DNA of 64,000 nt from Pelecanus crispus. Lineage: Eukaryota; Chordata; Aves; Pelecaniformes; Pelecanidae. The stretch's first letter is position 1; every line of letters begins with the position of its first letter. The stretch is from positions 122,804,309-122,868,308 of the forward strand of contig NC_134643.1 of NCBI RefSeq assembly GCF_030463565.1. Reading direction: 5' to 3'. This document shows positions 39,983 to 52,260 of this stretch, one piece after another. The notes under the pieces were generated by a model. It saw only the letters and a list, made by a program, of their open reading frames with translations, searched no databases and had not been told where the DNA came from. The position numbers and the translations under genes are program-made.

Positions 39983-40064
39983 AGATGCTAGTTTGCATAT
40001 AGAAAAGCTATTTGTGCAGTTTAGGAGGTGCGGGAAAAGCTTTTCTATATGCAAACCAACGTCT
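39983..40064. other. Long hairpin, pre-miRNA-like in size
   Basis: GTTTGCATATAGAAAAGCT at 39991-40009 is the exact reverse complement of 40038-40056, giving a 19-bp perfect stem across a 28-nt loop. Pairing continues outward (39983-39989 with 40058-40064) with mismatches at 39990/40057 and 39988/40059 and one G-U pair. It also continues inward by three to four pairs. The whole fold is about 82 nt, within the range of animal pre-miRNAs. No known miRNA seed or family is recognised. An inverted duplication or a MITE remnant is an equally good explanation. Confidence 0.6.
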
Positions 40065-43000
40065 AGATTTTGAAAATGTGTCATTAAGTGGCAGTTTATC
40101 ACAGATTTTTTGCCTTCCTTCCTTCCAAAAGACTGTACGCATACGATTGAAATACTGTGCGAGCTGCTAGTTGGAACAGGATTTTCTGATTCTTCGGTAA
40201 TTTATATTTACTTCCATCTAACAATGAAAATTGCTTACAGTGCACAACTTTCAGCCTACTATGGATTAAAATGCATTTTGGAAATCTCCCCAGATTCCTG
40301 GCACATTTATTACAACAACTCAAAAATATAGAGCATTTGGGATCCTTAATCTTTACATTCCTGTAATAAGAAAAGTTCTATAATCCATCTCTGAAGGACA
40401 AATCCTTATGAAAATATTGCGACTATATACTGATAGTAGGCTTTCTTTGTATTAAATATCTCATCCATATTCAGTGAGGAAAAGCCTCTCATTTTCTCAT
40501 ATTATAATACTTGTTTGTTTGTTGAAAAGCACCCATGAAAACTCAGCAGCCTGTTTCTGAAGGTCCACTTTGCCCCCCGCCCCCTCTTTTTCCTCTGCAC
40601 AGCTGGCTTCCTGCGCTGGCCCAGCTTGTGGGTGGGCAATGACGGGATCGGAGCAGCGCCCGCTGGAATGGCGTGGCACCTGGGAGAGGGGAGAGAGGCG
40701 AAGCCCAGGGCATGGACAAGCAGGCGGAAAGGCAGGGTTAAAGTATGGTGCATGTGCTTCCTACTCTTCCCTATTTGGTACGCTTATCACGGTCCTGGAA
40801 GGAACAATCTTTCTCTGGCAGAGGTCTTATGGGTCATTTCCATCCCTAACTTCTAAAGTGCTAAAGTTAATGGCATTTTATTGCTTCTTTTCCAGTTCAC
40901 CTCTAATAACTTGGCCTCCGTACATTGCAGCTGCAGATAAAATATATACATGAAGGAAAATTCCACTGAACATGCTGTTTTTCACTTTCTCCTTGTTTCC
41001 AAACATCACTCTCAAAGCATGCAATGCCAAGTTACATATTATATATTAGTCCTCCTTGTTCTATTCCTGGGTCCCACACAGAAACCTGTTTGTCGTCTGT
41101 AAGGGCAGCTGAAGAGCAAGAAACAAATGGATCATTCTTTCATGTGCAGGCCAGATAGCAAAACAGCTGAGCTAGTCTGTTGACAAAGACCTAGTATTAA
41201 AAAGCATACGATTTTCTGGAAAGGTGCGTTGTTCAGTGATCATCTATCCAAGGAGTGATCCTTGCGTGTGCCACAACAGGAAAAAGTCTCGCTATTACTT
41301 GGATCTTTTCGGGGTACAGGGTTTGGACGTGGCCTGCCGAATCTGAGAAACCAAAGAGAATCTGTTTAAACTGGAACACCCTACTGTAGATATTAAATGG
41401 TGGTTGTTGGTGACATTATGGGAAAAAATGGGATTGAACCTATCAGAACTTCAACAGGTTCAGTTCGGAACTTTGACAGTCATTTGCTGTGCGATACCTA
41501 TATTTATATATTTATTTATAGATATAGCTAGACCTATTGCTATCCTTGCCAAATGAAAGGCTAGATACAAATTGTCTACAAAAAAGTGAGACATGGGACC
41601 ATTGTTTATATGATATGGAACAATTTCATTATTGTTAATTACTCATTTTGGTAGAAGTACAAAGTGGTAAAAGCCTTTTTTTGTTTTTGAAAGATAGGAA
41701 AGAATATAAAGTTAAAGCATTCCAGTTTCTTTGGTATTTTCATACTGATAATGGGCTTGTTCAGCTTCAAGACTTAGAAATTATTAGAGCCCAGGAAGTT
41801 AAGGTTAAAAAAAGCAAATTTTGCCTTACCACTCTGCTAAAGGACATTTGTCACTTCCTATGGATTTCTAAGTGCAATTTTTACTGCACTTTCCAGTGTG
41901 ACTGTCTAAAACTCTACCCCAAACACTACATAAAGTGGAGCTGCTGTTTCTTACAGGTAACGGAACTTCTGTTTCTTTTTTTGTTCCTTTCTTTGTTGTT
42001 GTTGTATTGTGTATTCGTCCCCTGGTTCTGCAACCCACACACACCTGCACTAGTGTTTGCACAAGTGTTCTGCTCGCATCTCTGTAGCCAGCATAACACA
42101 GTTCTGTAGCAGCTTAAGCCACCAAAAAGACAAGATTACAGTGATGCTGGTACTGCAGTTCCACAGTTTATGCTAATGCTGCCACCAACAACGTAGCCTC
42201 ACGTTGTCTCTGCTGCTCTTTCTTCTCCATGTGCTCATTCCTCCCATCTCCACTTGCCAATGCTAGCATTTATTTGGCAGGTTGTTGAGCCAAACCATGG
42301 AATTGATATGGCTGAAAATTAAGCAAGCCCCGCAACTCCTCCATGGACATGTACGCGTGTGTACACACACGCATGCCTTTGGAATTACTGCAGAAGCGTT
42401 ACCATAGGCTGCAGACACAGGTCATCAAACTGTAAATAGTTTGGGCTTTGTCTTGTTTCCTCTTCACAGCATGCCTGGCACACAGAAAGCACTAGACAAA
42501 TAACAGCATTGCCATGGAAATGATCATAGCCAGTAAAGATGATTGCTAGTATTCGTATCTTCTGAAGTTGAAGGAACCACTGGAAGATCATTGTATTGGT
42601 ACGCCAGGTAAGTGAAAACATCATGTCATTTAATCATTGGCTACAGCGAAGACTTTAGCCTCGATCGCACGTGTTCTATGAGCAGAAAAACGACAGCGGT
42701 GTTATAGGGGGCTTTCTGTTGGCACAGAAAATCCCTAGTGTGACTACTGCCCAGAGCACCACCAGTGTCTGCAGCGGTCTGTGACCACTGCGGAGAAGTT
42801 GTTCTCTCCACGGGTATCAATCTGTGTTATCGCAGCGTGCCGTGGGAGCACTGGACAGCACAGCTCCTTTGTGCACGGTTCCCTCTGTGTGCATAGGAGT
42901 GGATAGTTCAGGCTCAGTTGAAACCGCTGCCTAAATAGGTGAGCAAACAAAGGAAGGCAGGATGTGGTCTTACTGTTCTAATTTTACATCGGGGGATGTT

Positions 43001-46000
43001 GGCACAGCGCTGAGCATGAGTAGTTGATGGTGCCAATGGAAACACGCCAATATTGTCAGCTGCTGCATTGCCAATATTGGAGGGGAAGAGGGTGTAAAGC
43101 ACTGGGTATAATTATGTGCATTACTGCCCTATTAACATGAGGGAGGTGTTTGGTACCTTCTATCTTACAATCTAGGTTTTCCATGAGAACTTGGGAATGT
43201 GACACATTAAAGAAGCGCCAGCTGAAAGAAGTGATCTTGAGAATTACTGATTGTATCATATCCTCCGCACAATTTTGTGCAGGGAGGGAACTATGCAGAC
43301 TCCACTGCTAAAAACCAAGGAAAGGAGTTGCTGTTATGCCCTGAGTTATTCTGCTGAGAATAGCACAAGTTGTTCTGCCTCGCAGACTTGTAACATCTTA
43401 TTACACAATACAGACAATTCCACATCCCATAAAGCAATGATACAGTTCATTGTTTCATGGTGTCCATTTTTTGTATCTAATTTCACCAGTGGAAATGGCA
43501 ATTGCTAGAATAATTTTTTTGTGTATCAGCATTCATAACGTGCCCGCAAGGGGCTATTTGACTTCCGACTTTCCTGCAGCTGTCATCTGTTTTGCTGTAT
43601 CTTCCGCATATTGTTTTTCACACACATTTGCTATAGAAATTGTTCTGTGACTTACCTAATCTTAACTTCTATACATAGATCCGCACATTTTGCTGATCCT
43701 ATATACAGTTCTGAAAGCAAAGTTCTGTTCTGATTCACCTCATTTTTGGTAGCATTGTCAAGACCATAATTGCCCTGCACGCATTGCGAGTCCCAGTAAA
43801 TGTGACAGCTAGATCACCTTCCGCTAAAAAAAGGTGTGACTCTTTCCCAGACACTTGTAGCTGCTGAAGCAAGTCTGAAAATCCTTATTTTAATGGGATG
43901 CACTGTTGAGGAGCACTGTGGTACCTCAAAAAGGCAGTCCCATCTCATTCTCACTTGCTGGACAATAACATGTGTGCATGCACGAACACACACGCACGCT
44001 TGGGAGGGCTGTGTGCATTGCTGCCAGACTCTGTGCTTGCCCTAACTTGCTGTGCTTAGTAACTCAGGTTCAACACACTCTTGCTCCTACCAAGCTTGCT
44101 GTGTTGTTAAATTGTGTGTTAAATTGCAGAACAGACCCAGCAGGGCTGTAAGTAGAAAGCAAATCCCACTGATTTTCTCGAAAGCTAAGAAGTTAGAGAT
44201 TTTGGATGCAGATTGGTATCTATATGAAATGATGCTGCAAACTGTTTTCATCTGTAGGCTGTATAATTTTTGTCTCTTTTTTTGAGGTTGCGGTCCTGAG
44301 AGAGGTTTCTGAGGTTTTGTTCAAAGTATGGAAGAAATAGCTGATCCCCCATTTTCACACATTCAGACATTCTTGCTTGCAGTGTTTTCTTCCAAGGCTT
44401 TTGCTTTGTTACTGCACTGTGAATAAAAAAAAAAAAAAAAAAGACTGAATAAGCTGGAGCTTTTTCCCTCTTACAGTTGAGACAGAGCTGTTTACTGTAC
44501 TACATTGAGATAACTCTCTGCAAAATCACTAAAGGCAACGGGATAGCTAAGATGCTATTAAGGGCATAAAAAGGCCAACAAGTGTTATGACTGGAAATGA
44601 TGCATATACTGTTAAAATATCCCTGGGTAGATCCTCAGAGCCCATGCTCTTTTCAGGTCTGGTGGTCAGAGTATGCTCTCATTTCTAGGTGGAGCGCCTT
44701 TCCTGCAAAAATCATTGAGACAAAAATATGGAAGCCCTGATTCCTATTTCAGGCTTTTTTTTCATGGTAGAATCCCATTTAAAAGTTCAGAATAATTGAA
44801 AGTTTCATGCTCACAAATGCAGAACTGGCCTGTAATTGTCACTAAGACAGATTTGTACTGTTCTGTCACTTCATTCACTGAGGAACTTGCAGTATATTAC
44901 ACTGAAGATTTACTACAAGCTTCATTAGCTTTTCGAAAGCCACTAAGTTCTTAATGTAAATTGGTTTGAATATACCCATTATTTAAATACACTAGATCCG
45001 TGCACTGGTTTTGCTTGCTGGGAATTAGATATGTAGCTGAATATATTTACCATGCAGATATGTTGTATTGCTTGCTACAAATCATTTCACAGGATCCCAT
45101 ATTTTACTTGAATTTTAAAAATATAATAGAAAGCAAGACAGCAGATTACTTATTTAGTATATATGTTCATTATATTGTATTCCATGAAAAAAATTAGTAA
45201 ACTTGTATCAGTTCCTTTTCTTAAGAGAACTTAAATTATACTTGTAGTTGAATCGGACAGGTAAAAACAAAGTGATACCAAAACCAGAGGTATCATCATT
45301 GTGTTATATATTCGTTGTTTATCTAGAAAGTTTCACTGGGACAATTTAGTAAAAAATTAATTTTTTTTGAGGAAAGAAATGGATCTGGGTGAGCACAACA
45401 GGTCATTCCAAATCAATCTACGCTAGCAGCAGAAAGAACATTGGCTTACTCTCCTTTTTTGTATCACTATTTTTGTATTGTGAAGATCTCCCATACTGTG
45501 GTTTTTCCCCAGTGTGGTTTTCCCCAATATCCACTGACATGATTTAGCATTTGTAATACTTTAATTTCTTGTGATAATTTTTTTTCCACCTGCACACTTT
45601 TTCCTAGCTCATTTACAGTGTTTTCTCTTCTTGATTAATGTGACAGATGAAAACAAACAAAAACCTGAACAATTTTGTTCTCCACATTTTGTCTTGTTGT
45701 TGTGGGGGGTTTTGAAGTGCTACCGAAAAGACATTTGGCTACTGAACTCCTATCCAGACAGAAATACAAATTACCAGAAATTTCATAGTAGTTTTAGAAA
45801 AACTGTTGCTATTAAATTCTTAAAACCTACATAATTCCCAGGTGGTCTCATTTGCCAGGTAGATGATATCAGTAACATTAAACACCTGTAAGCAGCCTGA
45901 CCTTTCTTTGTAAAGGATAGTACATTTGCACAAATGATAATTGTGGAAATTGAGTAACAACTACATTAGTCATCTGTAAAAACTGAACTTGAATCTTCCG

Positions 46001-48249
46001 GTTGTAACAGCATAGGCATCTAGTGCAGGTTGCACATGCATGAATAACTGTATTATCCGAAAGATTTAAAATTCTCTAATTGAAATTATTCACATTGCAC
46101 TGAATAGCTTTCTTAATATAATATTGCTAGGACTAAAATCCTTTGTAGTATGACTCCAGTGAGCTTGGTTCACTGAAGTTAATACTGGGAAAAATACGGG
46201 ATCCTGTTTGTTATGGACAATTATAAATTGTCGCTCCGTAATAAAGAAACTAAGACTAATAGCAAGGCCTTTTTTCCCCGCAACAAGCTTTCTCTGGCTG
46301 GCAACATCAGAGGGAAACAGAGAAGGTGCCTGACGAATACTCTTTATGTCATGCCAAGAGAGAATTCCTTAATCTTGTGGAATGAATAATGTGGGATACA
46401 TAACACTTCTCAAAGTGGGAGTAAAGCATGTCACAGCTAGCTTACTTGCCAGGCAGGCCGCCTGGAGAGGGGTAGGTTTGCCTCCTCACCTGCTAAACGT
46501 ACTTGGCATAAACTGACCGTTTCTCCCAAATATTCCTCTCTCTTTTCAACATTCTCACGTGCTTTTTCACGTGCACCTTTGAAAAAGCATAGTGTAAGTT
46601 AGGTTTAAGCCTTAACAATTTCTCATTTATAGAGTATTTCTAGTATTTCCACAGAGACCTACAGAGGCTATTTTTTTCATTGGGATTTCTCAGACAAAAA
46701 TACTTGTGCATGTTCTGGATAACACAGGTGCACCAAATCTGAGGCTTTTGAAATCATTAGACTTCCTCTGCAAGGTGGTATAGTTGGTCTGCAAATGCAT
46801 AGTAAATCCAAAACATTCCTGTTGCATCAGAAGTCCTGCACAGGTGGGAATCAGCTCTACAATATACACACGACAGCTCTCATGCTTCTTGGAAGCATCA
46901 GCCTCACCGTGCATCAAGCATAGAGGTGACCTGCAGGTGTGCAATAGGTGAGTCAATGATAGTCAGACATCTATCAGCCATGCTGAAAGTCACAACTCCA
47001 GTCAGACTGTCTGATATCTGACAATTCTGAAGAAATGTATGAAATCTGCATTTTCTGCCCAGACAAAAAAAAGCATATGGAAAAAGCATAAGTCTGGGGA
47101 AACCTGGGTATGTGGTAACCTGACACAGAAATTACTGTCTCTGTAAGAGAGGCAGAGACAAAGGCTGGCTGAAGACTCTTTGCTTTAATAAACTAGAGTT
47201 TGGGAACAGAATAATCTGAAGCCATGATGCAGGGTTTCCCTCGGGAAGCGGGAGACAGGTGGGGTCCACTGAAACAAGGGAGAATTGTATTTGCTTGATT
47301 TATTTTCTGCTTTTCTTGTGTATTTACAAGACTATAAGCAAACATATACATGTCAGCACTATTAATAGCAACATAATAGCATGGGGTTTGCATGTGTGAT
47401 TTATAAGGGTGATGGGATCAAACCTCATCACTTCTCTAAATTAATCTGGCTTAGGGATTCCTCTGAGAAAATGTAGGTTTAAACTAGATTAAACAATTGG
47501 ATCAGTTTAGATTTCCTTGTTCATGTTATTGTATTTCAACAACACAATTTATTATCAGTAAATGCCCTCACAGAGAACATGGCAAAGAGCTGTAAAGCTG
47601 GGGAGAGGCATTACGCATGTAGGAGGCATCATTTTAATTGCATAGAATTACATTATCACTTTCATAGCACTAGAAAGATGCCTTAGCAATATACACAATC
47701 AGTGGTCATTGCCAACATAAAATGCAACCTTCACATGAGTTCTCTGTAAAGGAAACCTGACTGTTGAAACCAGTGCTGTTGCAGTATGACAGCAGTGCAA
47801 GAAGATGGATGGTACTGGTGTGAACACCAGAAAGACGGGGATTTTACTCCCACTCATGTCATGCACATTTTGTGCAGCTTGATGCATGTCCTTTCCCCCT
47901 CTTTGTACCTTTGCTGCTTCTCACACCATTTTCTTGGCTGGGCTATTCAGAACAGCAGGCCCCCAGGACAAGGACAAGGACTCTTGCCTCCCAAATGTTT
48001 GCAAAGCAATGCAACAAAAACAGTCTTTCAGGTTCATGACAAAACCTTTCAGTCCTCTCATAAAGGAGAAATGCTAGTACTTGGTTGTCTCCCAGGTGAT
48101 GGGATTTCAAGCTCCTTTTGCCAGAAATGCACACGATGTAGCTAGATTTTTTTTTTTTTTGCATAAGTTACCAATGAAGGCTTAATAACTGTTTTTCACC
48201 TGTAACAGGAAACCACTGCAGCAGTAATTCATCCATTCTGGCACAGTCT
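40065..48249. other. Intergenic non-coding sequence
   Basis: No gene is supported. Contents are AT-rich sequence, a small GC-rich patch at about 40.57-40.74 kb, and an AATAAA-like word running into an 18-A tract at 44425-44442. A 153-codon frame at 41648-42109 has low-complexity hydrophobic leucine/phenylalanine runs and no recognisable domain, so I treat it as fortuitous. Nothing resembling a tRNA or a small nuclear RNA was noticed. Confidence 0.6.
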
Positions 48250-50230
48250 GTGTCTATTTACAATTGTAGAAGGTAGGAAGAGACCTCAAGAAATTATCTA
48301 GGGCTCAGAAACCTTTCAGATTTTGCATATTAGATTTGATTTCTTTTTCCCTGCCTTGAGGTTACATGCGCTGGAAAGAACTTCCTGGGAGCTGACAGAC
48401 GCTTCATCCAATGACACTCTCATGATGCCATGACTCCCAGCTTCAGATGCTATGTATGCCTTTCAAATATGTGTCTGCAAGTTATTATGTACCCTTGCCT
48501 CACAAACTGTTGCCCTTGTGTCTAGTATCCCCCTTCCCAAACACCCTCAACAATATCTAAATTATGCCTTTTTCAGCTGTGTTTAAAAACATCAGTGCTA
48601 AAGATTCAATGACCTCCACTGGCACCAAGGCTTTCTTAGCCTCCTAGCTAGGAAGTTTTTCCTTATATATAGCAGAAACTGTAACTCTAGATACTGTTTA
48701 AGCTCCCTGCTCCCCTCTAAGCATTGAGAGTTACCTACTGCCTGCCACTGAGCAGCAGCCTTTTACATATTTGAACACTGTTATCATGTTTCTTCTCAGT
48801 CCTCTTTTCTCAAACCCAGTTCTTCGAGATTTCCCTCTAGGGTGAGTTTTTTAAACTTTTAGTACTTTTTATTGCTCTCAGGACTTTCCCTAATTGCCCA
48901 TTCCTCTCTTGAGTTCAGTGACAAAAGTGAATCAGCCCGTTTTCCAGTTTGAGACCTCACCAGTGCCGAGTAGGAGTGGATAAATTATTTCACATATCTC
49001 GCCTAGCCAATTTATACATTTCAGCACAATACTTGCTTTTCCACACCAGTATGGCATCGTTAATTCTTAGTCAGCTTGAGCTCTTCCAAAATCCCCAAGG
49101 CATTTTTGTGCAGGTCTTTTGCCTTGCTGGCTGCTCTCCATTTGGGGGTTTATTCTTGCCTAAGTGTAATAGTTTACACCTGTTCTTACTGCACTGAATC
49201 CTATTGTTTTCAGACCATTCCTTCAATTGATCAAGATGTTAATCCCGCCAAGGTACTTGCAGAACTTTCTCTACAAATTTGGTAGCCACACTCTATATGC
49301 CATCCTCCAAAACACAATGAAAATAGCGAGTGGTACGAGTCCCGGGAAGGGCATCTGCAGAACTGCTTTCCATAATTCTTCCACTTCAACAATAAAGCGA
49401 CGATAATTCCTCTTCTAGTATTTTTTTTCAAGCAGCTATGAGTCCACCTTACAATAGTTTTGCTTTAGCTCACTTACAAGAAATCACAAGGGACTGTGTT
49501 GAAAGCCTTGTTCAAGTCAATATACGTAATATCTATTGTCTGTGAGACCTGCTACTTGTCAGAGAAGGAAATTAGCTTGGTTCAGCATGATTTATTCCTG
49601 GCAAATCTTTCTTGGCCTCTACTTATCATTTCATTATTTCCCATACACAAAAGAAAACTGTTTGATTATTTGTTCAGTTTCCAGCAATTCAAGTTAGGCT
49701 GTTTTCTCCACCTATATTCCTCAAGCTGCTTTTCTTCTTTTTTAAAAATGGGTACTGCAATCACCTGTCACCGGTCTTCCATTCTCCAGGTGCTGTGGGA
49801 AAGAATCCCTCATGGCTCTATGATTGCTTCAGCCAGTTTCCCACTTGCTCTCAGTTGGTTTCTGTCAGGTCTGGCTGACTGGAAAATGACCAACTTACTG
49901 AAGTAGTCTATTCTGTTCTTTCTGTTATTTAGCCTTAGACACTAATGGTTAGTCAACTGACCATAGCAAATTTTTTTTGCTGAGGAGTGAGGGGAAAAAG
50001 ACATTAATCACTTTGGCTTTTTCTGGGTCACCTCTTACTAGCCTTCCATCCTTGTTGAAGAGTAGATCATTTTTTTGCCATTGTCTTGCTCTAACTTCTA
50101 ATGCATAGAAGTGCTTTCTTGTTACTCCCTCCTTCCTTTGCTAATTATATTGACTTTTTTTTGCCTTGGCCTTTCTGATTTTATTCTTACAGGCTCCTTT
50201 TATGCTTTTATTCTTGTCCTTAGTTTGCTG
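48250..50230 (-). mobile_element. Ancient L3/CR1-like LINE remnant
   Basis: Read on the minus strand this is a degraded CR1-clade LINE. At 49493-49525 (rc) it encodes YIDLNKAFNTV, the diverged form of the reverse-transcriptase block YLDFSKAFDTV. Just downstream come PCDFL and IVRWTHS, separated by stops. Its 3' end at about 48260-48300 contains, in rc, CTAGATAATTTCTTGAGG and CTCTTCCTACC, similar to CR1 3' termini. The plus-strand appearance (CAGTGCCGAGTAGGAGTGGA, AGACCATTCCTTCAATTGATC) matches the slowly evolving LINE families of turtles, crocodiles and birds. It is far more diverged than the copy at 12 kb. Boundaries are approximate, and the 5' end toward 50.2 kb is the least certain. Confidence 0.8.
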
Positions 50231-51189
50231 TAGTGTATGGTCACATTGGAGGGCTAATGAGACACTTACTGAGATTTAAACAAGCAGCTGCCTGTAAGCT
50301 GGGGCACAGAAACCGATGGTGTGCCTGCTGTGGCTCTGCAGGCTTCTTTCCAGGGTCTTCCTCTCCCCGCTCATGCATTTATAGATGTTTCCTCATCATC
50401 TTGTATTCCCCATAAACTACCATTTGTTACAATTACTTTTGGGCTCGTATCACTGACCTGCCTACCTCCTAGTTTAAAGCCTTAGTTACACAGTTGAGCC
50501 CTCTCTTCCCACTTTTTTCCCCAGGCTCCACTGGCACTCAGCAGTTCTTGAAAACTTACCTGAGCTCTCCTGATGACTCCACCTTCCCAACCACACATTA
50601 ATTTCCAGCATGCCAGACCCAGTACCTTTGCCTGGAAGAACTGGACCCTGTCAGACCCCCTGACCCCTCCACTGTCATTGCCACCACCATTCAGCCATAT
50701 TTGACTTGCTCCTGGTCCTACCTGGCAGAACCATTAACACACATGCAAAGGAGCAGTAGAGGGTCTCTGTGAGAGGGCCAGGTGAGTCACAGCAACCTTA
50801 TCGCACCATCTTGGATTTGGGTTTTCAGTAGGCAGGACACCTCCTGGGGCATCAGGCTGGACAGCAGAATGATGCCTCTTCCTCCCCTTTCCGTAGAAAA
50901 GAATCACCAGCCATAAATACATTTTGTTACCTCTTGGGTGCAGTGGTTTTGGGATGGGATTGGGTTGGAATTATCTGTAGTTTAAGGTTTTGTAGATTCT
51001 GGTTACTTAGTTTGAGACAGCTAATACTTCAAGTGAATATTTCAAGAAGTTGATACGTTCTTCATTCAGAGCACTTTGTACGTCTAGCACCAACTGAATT
51101 CAGTTTCATCTGGGATCATTCAGCACTTCTGCAAATTAGACCACAAGATGTCCATTCAGATACCCAGAAACTAGGAGCATGAAATTCGT

Positions 51190-51315
51190 GGCCACCTGCA
51201 AGAAATGTGGTTTAACTGACTTATCCAGCATCATACAAGAACTATGTGGCAAAGGAGGGATTGAACCCATTCCTAAGGCAGAGCTCAGCTGTTTTAACCA
51301 AGAGCTCATCCTTTT
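51190..51315 (-). mobile_element. MIR-type SINE relic
   Basis: On the minus strand an A-box-like TGGTTAAAACAGC (rc about 51288-51300) is followed by a B-box GGGTTCAATCC (rc 51258-51268). Next come TTTGCCACATAGTTCTTGTATGA (split here as TTTGCCACATAG / TTCTTGTATGA) and GGATAAGTCAGTTAAACC. That is the head-to-core order of MIR elements: tRNA-derived promoter, TCTGCCACTTACTAGCTGTG-like core, then GGGCAAGTCACTTAACC-like segment. The agreement is good for an element of this age. It predates birds and is long inactive. Confidence 0.72.
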
Positions 51316-51496
51316 TCACATGATTCTGTACTGTCATTTACTGCACATCTTCCATTTGCTGAAACAAATGTGGAAAAACTCCTGTAGACAGCGGCCTCCT
51401 CCACTATGTAGTCCTGACACAGCTCCAGAGCAGCTCCACCCTGAAAAATAAATGTGTGGCAGAGATCCCATGGAAGGAAAAGTATGCAATTATATA

Positions 51497-51518
51497 CTTT
51501 GCATATGCATATGCAAAG
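51497..51518. promoter_or_regulatory. 22-nt perfect palindrome with POU/octamer-like core
   Basis: The sequence CTTTGCATATG followed by its exact reverse complement CATATGCAAAG forms a gapless palindrome. Its core contains ATGCATATGCAA, matching 11 of 12 bases of the MORE element (ATGCATATGCAT) that binds POU-domain dimers, and TTTGCAT half octamers on both sides. No expressed gene is adjacent. It is a candidate distal site only. Confidence 0.4.
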
Positions 51519-51939
51519 GAGAGGAAGGAGAAAATAACACCACTCATTATGTAGTATTGATTTTGCAACCTAGTCCTCATTTAAAGCAGATTTTATATGT
51601 GCAATTATCCAGCTTTTAAAAAAGCAAACAGTAAAAAAAAAATCAAACCCCCTTCCATCATGCAGCATCATATTGTTGTAAATGTCATTAGGGCTGAAGC
51701 CTTTAGCTCTACCACAGAGCTCCCTGCCACTCTGAGCTAACAGGGAAACTGATAAGAGCAGTGGGTTGTCATCCGTGCGTGGACAGGAGGAATATTAGAC
51801 AAATTTACTTTATTGGGGGATTCACTGGCAGAAGGCATTTGCTGACAGAAGAGGACTGGTGGCGGGGGGTGAGTGGGGGTGGGGAATCCAGAGAGCTGCG
51901 GTTTTATTAGAAGGTCTGAAATCCATGATTCTTGCTATG

Positions 51940-52260
51940 CTCTTCTAGCACAGCCCATTCAGCTTCCTACTACCCCTTCTTTCCCTGTCCTAGTCTTCTT
52001 CAAGACTGCCCTTTCTCCACCCGAGTCTTTTTCCATCCATTCTTACTTCTCCCTTTCCCCTTACCCTCTCTTTTACATCCTCTCATTAGATCCCAGTCCC
52101 AGTTTGAGAGCACCACATCACAATCTCCTCCACATTCCTTCCCACTTGTCCTTGCTCTGGTCTCTTTGGCTCACACTTTACTCTGACAGTCCCACTTTTC
52201 CTTCATTTCTCATCTCTGTTTCCTTTCAATCCTTCCTCCATGGGCAACCCTGCCCATGTG
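51940..52260. repeat. Polypyrimidine-rich tract
   Basis: About 300 bp are strongly biased to C and T on the plus strand (for example CCCTTTCCCCTTACCCTCTC near 52055). The bias is compositional rather than a clean tandem repeat. Such asymmetric tracts can form triplex DNA and slow replication. Confidence 0.6.

Noticed and set aside
41648..42109. 153-codon plus-strand frame with leucine/phenylalanine runs
   Set aside because: It is low-complexity hydrophobic sequence in AT-rich DNA, without a recognisable family, promoter or conserved start.
49496..49906. 136-codon plus-strand frame
   Set aside because: It is antisense to the degraded L3/CR1-like reverse transcriptase.
51255..51270. tRNA gene suggested by a B-box
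   Set aside because: No cloverleaf or acceptor stem can be formed. The surrounding sequence follows the MIR SINE order.
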